Assembly: GCA_021234155.1 (NCBI GenBank)
Contig: JAJEKV010000074.1
Span: 3,013,671-3,077,670 of the forward strand
Direction: 5' to 3'
DNA: 64,000 bases
DNA from: Isoetes taiwanensis
Lineage: Eukaryota > Streptophyta > Lycopodiopsida > Isoetales > Isoetaceae
Shown here piece after piece: positions 44,601-56,000 of this stretch. The notes beneath the pieces were generated by a model. That model was given only the letters and a program-made list of their open reading frames with translations. It was not told the DNA's origin and ran no database searches. The first letter of the stretch is position 1. Every line of letters starts with the position of its first letter. The translations under genes were made by a program, and so were the position numbers.

Positions 44601-45690
44601 ATAAAACAATGGACCATGGTAGGTGACACTAGGGATGGTGAGGTTAAAAAGCCATGCCCTTAGAGTTGCCCCCTAGGACTCCTAGACTTCCTGGCTATGA
44701 TTTCATATCCCCAGCCACAAAGCATGCATGTAAGGCAAAAGCCTTGTCCAACCCGACATGTGGTGAGTTGGCATAGGCTCTTAGTAATGCCAAAAATAAA
44801 TGTGCATTTGGCCGGGTTCAAACCCTTGTCAATGGTATTACGTTTATCTTTGGGAGTTGGTTACCGCTATAATGCATGATGATCCTCGACGCAGTAGAAC
44901 CAAGTTTCCATACTGCGTCCTCCTTGGTCAGCTGTGGCAGGCAATGGGATAAGCTAGCTAGTCTCACAAGATTAGTCTAGTATGGACCTTAAACAAAGTA
45001 ATAAAAAGCATTTTCAGTCTAGTACGGACCCTAAACAAAGTAATAAAAAACAATGGGATTCATGGTAGGTGGCACTATGATGGTCCGGAGGTTTCTCGAC
45101 CTGACTTCCTGGCGGCGGATTATATCCGCATAAAGTGTGCATGGCAGTACCTGCCCAATCCGGGATGTGTGGTGAGAGTTGGTATAGGCTCAGCAATGCC
45201 AAAATAAATGTGCATTTGGTCATGGGTTCAAACTCAAGCCAATGTATGTTTATCTTTGAAGTTGGTTAATGGGGTGTGGTGGTGAACCGCTCCCACTTTG
45301 GTCGCCGTAAGGCGCGGGGATAAGCTTTCTGGTCCGGTATCAAAGACAAGATTATCTAGTATGTAACCTGCCAATCCCTCCCTTCCATGGTTCTTCTATG
45401 GTTTTTCCACTTCAACCCCAACCCTTATGGTTGGAGCCCTTGATTTTACACGCTTCTACCCCATAGGTATTTTTCTATGGTTTTTCTTTTGCCCTCCCTT
45501 ACAACACTATAGTTGCCACATCTATATTTTTCTCTAAGTGGGTTACTCTTCATGGTTCCATCTTTAGTAACTTTTCCTGTATCTTTTTCGTGTTTTCTCC
45601 TTTTTTCTAGCTTTTTCATTAAGCTAATAATATGCCAAGGGAATATGCCGTTTTATCATTTTTTGAAAACCTCGGCCTCAATTGCACGGC
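41657..45690 (-). mobile_element. Long terminal repeat-like block A of gypsy element
   Basis: The block begins ATTCTTTATTGCATATCGTTC and shares long stretches, in the same order and orientation, with 51455-53917: the first 590 bases closely, then patches up to CTCAATTGCACGG near 45690. It is longer than block B because of an extra array at 44.19-45.37 kb and other indels. Position at both sides of a minus-strand pol makes it the 3' LTR of that element. An LTR of 2.5-4 kb is large but known in some gypsy lineages. Frames in it (for example 41695-42036) are not believed. Confidence 0.55.
44190..45365 (+). repeat. Three-copy degenerate array, about 420-460-bp unit
   Basis: GATTATATCCCCA / GATTTCATATCCCCA / GATTATATCCGCA begin at about 44235, 44698 and 45114. 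Each is followed by ATGTGTGGTG, AATGCCAAAA-AAATG-GCA and, in copies 2 and 3, GGTTCAAACCC or GGTTCAAACTC, which fits a Pol III B box. Each unit ends with AAGC...TAGTATGGACC-like sequence. It is absent from block B, so it expanded or inserted in block A only. A tRNA-derived SINE origin is possible. Confidence 0.6.
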
Positions 45691-46299
45691 CATTATTAGA
45701 AAATGTTCCTCATTCCGAGGAACTATCTAACTCATGTGGGATCATGTGAGAGGTTGTCCATTGTCCTTTCTCAAGAACTCACAATACATTTTCACCAGAT
45801 AACCGATGCATTTTGGAAGAAGGTTTCTCCAATGTTTGATATTGAACCATTCAAAATACACATATGGTCCAATCCCTTACTATCTTCAAATTTGTCGAAA
45901 TAGCTTCTATCGTTTTGCTTCATATAACAAGCATTTGGTCTCCGTGTTTAAATTTTTTTCTCCAAGTAAGTGCTTGTCGACTATTTCTTTTTGTCTTTTT
46001 AGATGTTTTGTGCTTAGGCTAATAATCTTTGTTCCCATCCAACTTTTTCTAGTTCCTTCAATTGCCTTTCACACTCTCTTGGTCTCCCGCCTATATTGAG
46101 CTCGCTATCCCTAAGCTTCATTTCTAAGCCTATAAACTAATTGAAATGGTGGTTTCGGTAGTCACCTTGTAGTGCGATATGCCTTATTGAAAGTATCCAA
46201 TAATCTTTTGGTCTTAATCGGTTCTGGCTATCTATAAATTTTCGTCAAGCAATAACGCATAAGGCCATATTTGTCTCGCCTCGTCACTGGCCCTCGCGG

Positions 46300-48100
46300 G
46301 ACGGTAGAAACCACTCTCTCGGCTGCCTTTATCCGACACACGCTACTGGGTCTCGATCAACTCATTCAAAAAATGATTACCAATGACGATACCAACCCAC
46401 CGACAAACAAACCTCGACATGATATTTTCGCAGCGAACGCTACAATTACCGCTCCAAGGTCTTCAATGTAAATGCCTTGTTCCTCTCTCTCATTCACCCC
46501 TTGTTACGGTAGTCCGTAAATCAATATATACTTGTTCTAATCCCACTGCATTGGAGGATTTATAGGTCCCAAAATCAATTTCCCACTTCTCAAAAGGTTG
46601 TATTGGTACAACGGGATACAATGGCCTCGCATCTCTTCCTCATGGGTCTTCCATGCTGGACATGGATCACATTTCCTCAATGCATCATGACATCTTTGTA
46701 TATAGGGTAGGCTACCAACAACCTACTTTGAAGTAACTTTCTTGCCATTACCTATTCCAAAGTGGCTCACCTTTAGGGGCTTCGTGACAATCTTCTAATA
46801 TTCGCTTAATCTCATGAGGCAACACACATCTTCTTAGAATATCATCACGTCCTTGTTCAGAGCAATACCAACATGGTATAGCCGAGGAGCCTGTCGACAA
46901 ATCGCTTTCCTGTGCGGCGAGCCTCCGGCAACCAATCGGGCCACTAAATATTATTGAACCGTGACCCACATACCACTTCGTATCGCTTCTATTCTTACAG
47001 TTCCACATCGTAGTTCATCCTTCTTTACTGCTTCTTTAGCCCTTCACAAATGATCCGGTTCCACATGGGAACTTTCGGGCTTTAACACAACTTTGAACTC
47101 GAACTCTTGCAAAAGCAATAGCCATCTTGTTATCTTTCCAGTTCGGCATGGCTTCAAGATCAAATATTTCAGGGCCTAGTGATCCACGTAGAACAGGAAG
47201 GGTTTTCCCAAAAGATAGTGTCGATACTTTTGGATACAGTATATCATTCCAAGGCCCTCTCGTTCTGTTGTAGAATAATTTCTTTTGGCCTTTCTCAGTT
47301 GTCTACTTGCATAATATATAGGATGAGCCCATCAATCTTCTTGCTTCTGGGAGAGTATACTCCTGATAGCAAAGCCTGAAGCATCTACATAGATATGGAA
47401 CTCCGTGTCCCACTTTGGCCATTTCAGGATAGCGGCTTTTATCAAAGCTTTCTTCGGTGCTTTAAAGGCTTCTTGACATTCTCTTCTCCAATGATGCTCC
47501 ACTTCTTCAAGAGATTAGTCAGTGGAAGGGCCAATTCTGCATATCTTCGGATGAATCTTTGATGATATCCCATGTGTCCCAGGAATGCTTGCAATTGCTT
47601 CACTTCTGGTGGTGGCAACTCTTTAATGATCTTCACCTTCCTAGATTCATCGCTAACTTTTGTCGTCACCCGGCCCAAGCAACACACCCTCGACTCAATA
47701 TACATTTCCGAGGGTTTAGCGAAATTCCGTACTCTTGACATTTCAAAAAATACTTCTCCAATTTCATCCGATGTTCTATATAGCTGTTGTACACACAGAA
47801 GTCATCTAGAAAGATGTCCATGAAGTCTTTTAAGAAATCTTTAAATGCTACAGTCATGATCCGTTGGAAAGTAGCTTGTGGATTACACAACCAGAATGGC
47901 ATTACTTTATACATAAAGCAGCCCCACTCAGTTACAAATCTTTTCTTGATCTTTAGAAGCCATTGACACCTGATTGTAACCACTGAATCCATCCACAAAA
48001 GAGTATAGCTCGTGGCCTGCCACTTCATCTAATACTACATCGATGAAGGGTACTGGGAATCCATCTTCCACCGATGGTAGCTGCATTCACTTTCGGGATA
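46300..48100 (-). pseudogene. Ty3/gypsy pol: RT, RNase H, integrase (decayed)
   Basis: Order on the minus strand is typical gypsy. RT: RFVTEWGCFMYKVMPF, ATFQRIM, and DIFLDDFCVY with the Asp pair at about 47800-47806, then YGISLNPRKC. After a frame change: ELPPPEVKQLQAFLGHMGY. RNase H (47435-47050): FHIYVDASGFAI, then YYASRQLRKAKRNYSTTERE and FLFYVDH, with two stops. Integrase zinc region (47008-46748): ILRRCVLPHEIKRILEDCHE. Integrase core remnants: EKWEIDFG and NHFLNELIE near 46.40 kb. The enzyme set copies the element RNA and inserts it. Multiple stops and frameshifts make it inactive. Confidence 0.85.
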
Positions 48101-51100
48101 GTCTACACACACCCATCTCCCTTCTGCGGACCGTCACAACTGGAGACAGCCACCGCTTCTGACCGCAACAACGACCGCCAATCACTCTTTACTTTGCTAT
48201 AGCGGCTTTTATCTCGATAAGTATTGTTTGTTCACCTGTTATGACATTAGCTACCAACGATATTCGATGTTGGCTCAAAGTTGGCTTGATTCCCCATAAA
48301 TCTTTATAACTCCATGCAAATACATCTTTATAGGTCTAAATAGGGACATGATATTGATGTTAATTCTTCCGCTACCGGTTCTATTCTTTCACCACTGGCG
48401 CTCTTTTTCCTCCATGCCTAAATTCAATTCCACCACTTTCATGGTTCCAGACTTTCTCCGCATATTGTTTTTTACCTAACTACTTTATGCACTGCTCGCT
48501 TAACTATATGGGCGTCGCTTTCAGTTTCAAAGAAATATGAGGATACTCTTTAACTTATTCTTCCTCACTTCCTTGTCTCTTTTCTTTTTTGATATCCCGC
48601 TGGCTTTCTCCATCTATTTCTTCCCTTCTTTAGCAATTGTTGTTGGTACGGCGTCCACTCTACTCCAAATTTGGCGAGCAGTCTAATTCCCGCCTAGCTA
48701 AAAAACTATTCACGCGACCCACACCCCAGCGTCATCCCCATAAAGAGGGGACAGCTGTAAACCCCGCATCCCCTTTACCACCAGAGTCGCCTGTTCCCCG
48801 TCATCCACACCCTTTCCCAACACCGAACCTCAGACGCTATCAATCTCTTGAACCGGCTTCAGTCAAACTCTGAGATATATACCGGAGGCGGTGTCGAGAA
48901 GTGGTTTGGTGCGGCAACAGAATTTTAAAGATAAGTGGGCCTCAACTCTTTGAGATATTTATGGACTTTGGAAAAGGTTGAGATTCTATAATTGCCTCAA
49001 GGTACTTTCTTGTAATTTTACCTAGTTCGTGCGGTTTTGTTAGATATTTTATTACCATCGAAGCATTTAAAGCATCGGGCTATCTAAGTTTTTGTGATGT
49101 GTTGATGCTTGAAAAAATTCTAAATTGTCAAAACACCTTCAATTCATTGAGCCTTAAATACCTTTGATCTATAGAGACTTTTAGAATTAAAAATACGAAT
49201 ATATATGAATACAGAAGAGAACTGCTACGATCTTGTCACATGTGTTTCTTGTTGCAAGATCCGCTGTTGCGTCTCCTAATCTGCCGAACACACCTTTCGT
49301 CAATCTCCTCAATCAAGATGCAAACTTCTGGCCCAACTCTCGACCTCCTTTATAGACCCTACATACCCTGCTTGTCGCTGTTCCCATCGCCAACAAAGAG
49401 CTTTGAAGAGAAATGGTTGCTGTATACAAAGAGGCAAACAAAATCGCACCTATTTTGTGTCATCGAGACAAAAAACCTTAATCCAAGTGTTTTGGCGTTG
49501 AAAATAGCTGCAGCGACGGTGTCGGAGGCAGGTCGAGGCAAGCATTATTGATGCCTGGTGGATTAAAGTCGACATTCTAATGAGCGCCGGCGAGCACTAC
49601 TCCCCTCGGATGCAACCACCGCGGTAAAGTCAAACAAGAAAGCATCACCACACTCCAGTTAATCCAACATTAAACATGGCCCACACCAAAGATTCTGAAA
49701 GCACATATATCTATGAAGAAACGGAGAGCTATTGCCTCCGTGAGGACGGGTCCCATCATCTCTCGCACTGTCAGGCCGCGGACTTCACGTGATGGAGAAT
49801 CCCCCGCATTTTAGAGAATATTCGTTGCCACATGCGATTAAAGAGGATGAGCACCCGCCGCTCAAGAGAGGTCCGCATATACTGAGCATCCAGCAACGAT
49901 GGATCTTAGATGCTCTCGAGGCAATCACAGATCACCTCAGTCGGGTATCGCCAATGGTTGCACGCTCGCGATCCTACATTTTGCAAGTTCCTACTGGCAG
50001 GAGAACTCCCACAGACAAGGATTCAAGGTTTCCTTACCACCGTGGTTTTTCCTCCATAGGAGTTTATCCTGGGATATATTAGTAGCATTTGTCTCTTTTT
50101 GTGTGGTTTAACGCTGCTTTGTAGGTAATGCAGATGTACCGCCCCCTGTGGTCAAGCTTGGCTCCTCAAGGATCGCTAAATACATGCTTCCTCCCCTTCC
50201 TTCCTTCCTTCCTTATTTTAAGATGCGCACATCTACTTAACTTAGACCTTTACCAAAAAAGGCCTTTCGATCCTTATATAAGTGGAAAGAGGTGCACTTC
50301 TATTGGGGAGGAACCCATCTCCTCATCTTCTCATTGTCCAACTGTCATTGCCAGCTCACAAACCCCTGCTTATTCCTTAGAGGATTCCTAAGGGTGGTTT
50401 ATCCTAAATCCCCTCTTGCTTGGACATAAGTTGGGCATGGACTATCTTGAGATTTCAGGTTCCCGAAGTCCCATTGATGGAGAGCTTTGGGCTAAAGGTC
50501 CGTTTTGAGAATCTTTAATGTTTTAGAAGTCGGGCTTACTAGATGTTTTATCTTTTGATTACCGGCACCTCCTGCTCGCAAACGCGAAGCATAGTTTTTG
50601 TTTTTTTCTTGGAGCATGTGAACCACAAATATCGCTTGAGGTGAAACTTGTGGTGGTTAATTTGAGGAAGATTTAAATTAAAGCTAGCCTACTTCGCAGT
50701 ATACTCACCAATATTCACAAAGTTGCTAAATACGCTTAAACCGGATGATAGGCTATCGAGGTGGACATAGCAGATAGGCTGCACAGTCCCATGAGTTGGC
50801 GTTTATAGAAATCGTGCTGAGACCTCTGGAAGGGAAAACACAAGACAAATATCTTGTCGTGGTTAAAATCGCCGTGACTTCTAAGACATGGCAAGGCGAT
50901 CTTGGATTTAAGCCATTATTAGAGACTTTGGGGCATGTTTGAAGTTTCCTTTACCGGCAGATCTCAGATGAATTGTAATTGCGATTCCGGAATCCTATGA
51001 AAGCTCTCCATGCCCTCAAAAGAACCATCTGAAAATTTGTTATTTGTCCTAAAAGTTATTGTTCTAGGTTGGAAAAAAAGGACCGTTGTGTTGATATCGT

Positions 51101-51454
51101 AGTATTAATGCCAAGAACCCCGCCATATCCGAAGCCTAAGTACTGCGATATGAACTCCTTAACTTCTTACTGCTAAGAAATGAAAGAAAGTTGCCCCGTG
51201 CTATTCGCCGCATTCTACAAATCCAAAGCTCTTTTGATCTAACTTCTCTCTTCTACGTACCGAATTTGTTCCAAGCCCCGCTTGAAATCTTTCGAGCATT
51301 CCCTTTCGGAAGGTATTCAAACTCTAAAATTATTTTTTGACCTTTTTGTGGATATTTCGATCTCTAAGATTAATCCGATGCTATAAATCTATTACTTTAA
51401 TATGGAAAGTAACATGACATATTGTTCTGGACCATGGAAATAGTAACACATTAT
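48101..51454. other. Presumed gag/protease region of gypsy element, unrecognisable
   Basis: By position, upstream of RT on the minus strand and before the 5' LTR, this should hold protease and gag, but no motif such as a zinc knuckle or DTGA could be found. The plus-strand frames at 48637, 49240, 49789 and 50128 have no domains. Confidence 0.35.
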
Positions 51455-53917
51455 TGATTCTTTATTGCATATCGTTCCGGTTGGAAAAACCCCAACTGTG
51501 GTTTACATATTTTTAGCCTCTGCCACGTCATCACATCACTGCCACGTCATTGTCACCTTTCATTTTCGTATGCAACTTTTCAATTTCATATTTTGCCACC
51601 TAGGCGGATCGCCAACATGGCATCTAGCTACCACGTCATCAAATTGCCAACTGGGTGGCCACATCACCCTCTCCCTCAAGTTCATGGCTCCGTGGAAAGA
51701 ACCGCTAGAGCTAGCTTCCCCTCTCTTCTTTCTCGGCCCACAATCACCAGGCCAAGACCTCTTCGCCACGGGTCTTCGCCAGGTAGGGTATGCTTTAAGT
51801 AATTCCACATAGGTGGGGTTTAACACAACCGCCCTTCTGATATACGCCTCCCATTCGTGGGTTCTGATGTACGCCTCCGATTCGTGAGGTTCAATCTTCC
51901 TGGTGGTTAGTAATGCCTCTGCAACAAACAACAAACTACCCCGGTATGTGGTTGCACATACCGATCTAGCCTTCGTAGGTTACTTCCCCAAAGGCGGGTT
52001 TTTGCAACTTTCCCATGGTTGCAATGTTAAAAAATTCAATTTTAATGGTTAGCCATGTTTCCTTCTACGATTCCCCTGTATCCCTGATTTTCTGAGTTTT
52101 ACGTTCTGCAGCTGCACAGATGGCTGTGGTTTTCCACTTCGGGCCTGCTCCAATCCAAATCCTCCTTTACTGTTGTTGCTGGCAAATCTTCAGACCTCGA
52201 CAGCCTTCAGATGATCTTTTCGGACCAATACAGACCCGATTTTCTTCCGAACCGAATCTTGGTGGCCTTCAGATATAATTTCTTGCATGGCCATGGCCGA
52301 TGTTGGTCAAATCCGGCCGCCTTCAGCAAAAAAATGGCCTGATCCTTTGAAGCCTGTAGTTCTTGGTGATGCTATGCCCTCTTTTGGAATTTTCAGCAAA
52401 GAATAGGCCGCTCCAACAAAGTTTTGAATTAAAAGATCTTCAAGACCCCGGAATTGTAGTCGCCAATGTTTCTTCAGGACGATTTGTTCCAATCAAAAAT
52501 CCTGTTTTCACCCTTACAGATTCATGTCAAACCCGGACGATTCTTCTAGAAGTCTGCAATTTTTGCTGATGCCAGTATTTCCTAGATCCAATTTGCTCAG
52601 ATCCTTTTCTTTCTTATTATTACGCTATTCTTAACAGTCATCCCTTTTTTCCTCTTTTTTCCTTGATCCATAATTTTCCTTTTTGTTAACAATGGTTAAT
52701 AATTCTTTTGTTTCTGTTCCCTTTTATTTTTCAATAGTTTTTACTCTTCAATGGTTTGTATACTGCAACTCGCTTGTCCCTTCCAATTCTCCTTACTCAA
52801 CCTTCATGGCTTGATGGCTTGCGTCACGCGGCGGGAATGGAAGAGATCTCCGTAGTGAGCATCGCCAGCCAAATGGTCGCCGGATCGACCAGTCGGCAAG
52901 TAGCCACCGCCTCGCCACACCGAATCCACGCACTGACCATTCCACAACGTCAAGGTGCACCATTCCTTCGCTTATTATGGCGAATGTAGGCTACATGCAG
53001 CTTGGCGCTTCGGGAGCTTCATGGCCAGTTTTGGCTATGGCGAAGTTTATGGCTTGAGTTCACGAGATCCTAAGCAGGCCGTGATCACCGATTATCCCCG
53101 AGAGTTCTCACAGCTTCCGCCTCCCGGACCGCATCGCAGGCAACGCAGCAGGTAACACCTCTAAAACAAGAAAAGCAAAGCTATGGCTTCAAAATCATCA
53201 TTGGCTATTATGGTTTGAGCTCCTCGCCTCGCTGCGACCTTCTCGACCAGAGAGAGGTAAAACAGAGGTCACCGTTGTACCGTGTTAGCAAGAATGCTAC
53301 ATCGATTTTCCATTCTTGATTAGAATGGTTGCAACGTGGCAAGATATCATTGGCCAAAAAACAAGAATCAACACCAACTTACCTTGACGTTCTTTGTCAC
53401 CAGCCATAGCTTTAATTTTCGGGCTTTTCCTAAGCACTTATTTGCCTTCGGAACTTCGTGGCTTAATCCGATATCTTTTTCCCAAAATTTCCCTTTATCA
53501 TTGCTCCCCTGCATCCATTGCAATCTTATTCTTCCCTCTGTTTATTAATTTTCTTCTGGCCTTGCCCATAAGGCTACGGCAATCCTCTCCCTTTCTTCCA
53601 TGCTCCTCCAAGGGTTTCCACCTCAACTCCCAACATTTTGTGACCTGACCCCTTTATGATTGGAGCCTTGATTTTTGCCACGTTTTTTTCCCCATAGGTA
53701 ATTTTTTCCTTCTATGGGTTTTTCTTTCGGGTTCTCCCCTTACAACACTATAGTTGCCGCATCTATATTTTTCTCCATGGGTCACTTCCTTCCTCATCAT
53801 CTTTAGTACCCTTTAGGTACTTTTTTCTGTTGTTCCCTTTTGTTGCTTTTTTAAGGCTAATATGCTAAGTGAATATGTTGATGATTTTTTTATAAACTTT
53901 CTCACCCTCAATTAAGT
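51455..53917 (-). mobile_element. Long terminal repeat-like block B of gypsy element
   Basis: Starts TGATTCTTTATTGCATATCG and ends ACCCTCA on the plus strand, consistent with TG...CA ends. It parallels block A, with deletions and an internal insertion of unique sequence (about 52820-53400, GC-richer). As the pol reads leftward this is the 5' LTR. No tRNA primer site was recognised to its left. Confidence 0.55.
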
Positions 53918-54800
53918 AGACGATACTAAAATTGGAGGAGATGGAAGAGATAAAGAGGCTTTTACAAGGGGATATTATACCAAGGGAAGGAGAAGTACTA
54001 AGGAAGGTAAGACAATCCTATAGTAAATGAATATGTATAAAACACGTCTCCCAAAGAATAAAATAACAATTCCAAACCATAGGACTATATATCCTAAAAC
54101 AATTGAATAGGTTGTTATAAAGTTACAGATTCAAGATAAAAATAATCACATTTAGCTCACTGGGTATTTTCATTGCTAAAAATAGTCTTTATTAGGGACA
54201 TTGAGTTATTTTGGTAGAGGTCTCGATCCTACTCACATCTCCAAACTTGCCCAGGCCTGACACCTCCAAACCTGTACCAAACGCATTCTCACATCAAAAA
54301 CTCACAGGCTCAACCCACAAATCTAATCATGCTCTAAACCAAGCCCTATACCAAACATGATCCCACAGGTGGACCCATCAATCCAACGACTATGGTAGTC
54401 CAGGGTGCACCTCCCGAGACCTTTAAAGAAGAAGAAATAGATGAAGATACTGAGGCAAATGCCATTTTTCTTTTTCTATTCTGAAAAGCACTAAATGATA
54501 ATGATGGTTTGCTTGTTCTAAATAGTGGAGCTAAAAAATTTATAGCTACCTCTGCTAGGTTGCTAAAGGAAACAAGACTTAGAGAGTCAAGCTAAGTACA
54601 AATGAGAGATGGTAAATTGCAAAAAGTAGAAGAAGAAGGCCTACTTGAAGTACCAGAATTGAATGGCTAGCCAGTGATTCTAGATAGAATTTTCTGTGTG
54701 CCAAATGTAGCCAAGGACCTTATTCTATGGTACAATTAGTTGACCTTGGTTACAGAGCTTGCTTTGAAAAAGCTTTTCTTTTTGTAGAATTTATTTTAAT
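53918..54800 (+). pseudogene. Ty1/copia remnant with protease, right half of split copia
   Basis: At 54505-54760 the frame reads NDGLLVLNSGAKKFIATSAR, in which NSGA stands where copia proteases have DSGA, then ILDRIFCVPNVAKDLI, the usual strand after the protease active site. Stops occur at several places. Together with the gag at 40.7-41.6 kb, same strand, it reconstructs the order gag-protease once the gypsy insertion is removed. Confidence 0.5.
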
Positions 54801-56000
54801 AATAAATTGAGATTTCTTGCAAAGCATGTTGACAAATCATCTTTCCTGTTCACCAGAACCCATGCTGATGCCCAAAACAAATCTCAAACTGAACCTCTAA
54901 GCCAAACCTCTGAGACTATCTGCCTGCGAAGGACGCACTTTATAAAGCAAACCGTTCCAGATCACATCCCACTCATGGTTTAAAGTCAACAAACTAATAC
55001 AGTTTAGGTGCAATCGACGTGAAGGACATGTCGTTCATGTTTCAAATGAAATAAGGAAAATGTTAGATGACAGTGCATTATTTTGTTACCTTGTAGGGTA
55101 TGACTAACAGTCTACAGCATTTAGGCTTGTACAACCTAGCACATAGACAGATAATTATAAGTAGAGACAGACAATCATAACCCCAAGTGAACATCCTAGC
55201 ATTCGACACATCATAAGAGATGAGAAAGGTATTTCTCTATGTCATGGGGTGACATAGATTTATGTTTATGGGTGTACTTGATGTATTGGGCTAAAATACC
55301 TAGGTAGAGAGAATTTTTGGACAAATTTTTTTTTTTGGAGAGTAAGAGTAGATTTTTCCATTAATCAAGAAAAACAATACATAGTTCCTCGCTGGCGAAC
55401 AGCTGCGTTTGCGAAGCAAAATACACGTAATTCAACCTTCCGCAAAGCGAAGGGGAGACAAAAGCTAATATAAATATGTAGACAAATCAAAAGATATGTA
55501 GCCTAAAGTCAATCTCTTGTATCAGTTTCAACCATACCAACCAAAAATTCAGAATCGAAGCCACCACCTAAAGGAAAATATAAGCAACCGTAACCCAAAC
55601 AAGATTAGAGATAAAGTTGAGCAGCTTGGTAGCAAAGCAGTGGAGCGTGTGATATTCCATGAAGATATATAAAAGAAGAAAAAGAAATCGATTATGAACA
55701 AAGTGAGTCAAGTTTGCATTAAAATAAGAGTAATTTTGAATCATGGCTATTTCATTAAAAGACATTTAAGTTTTCTATTGAATGGTGGGATTTTTTCTTG
55801 CTATTCTATATCGTCTAGAAAACTTATCGCTTCTCGAAAGTGGTTAGGACCAAGAATGGTACCAATTGTGTGACCCCAAGAATGGTATCATACACTTCAA
55901 ATTTAAGGTTTGCTTCCCAAGAAGATCTAACTTCACCATGCATTCACCTAACCAAAAAGACGCTAGGTGTTTGGGGTCTGGGTTCGAACTCGAAGACACT
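54801..56000. other. Spacer with a probable minus-strand poly(A) retroposon end
   Basis: On the minus strand TTTTTCTTGATTAATGGAAA...CTCTCC runs into a poly(A) (plus-strand T run at 55327-55336). This resembles a LINE 3' end. Two hairpin-like GC words (GCGTTTGCGAAGC, CCGCAAAGCGAAGG) lie at 55400-55460. No coding sequence is recognised. Confidence 0.3.
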
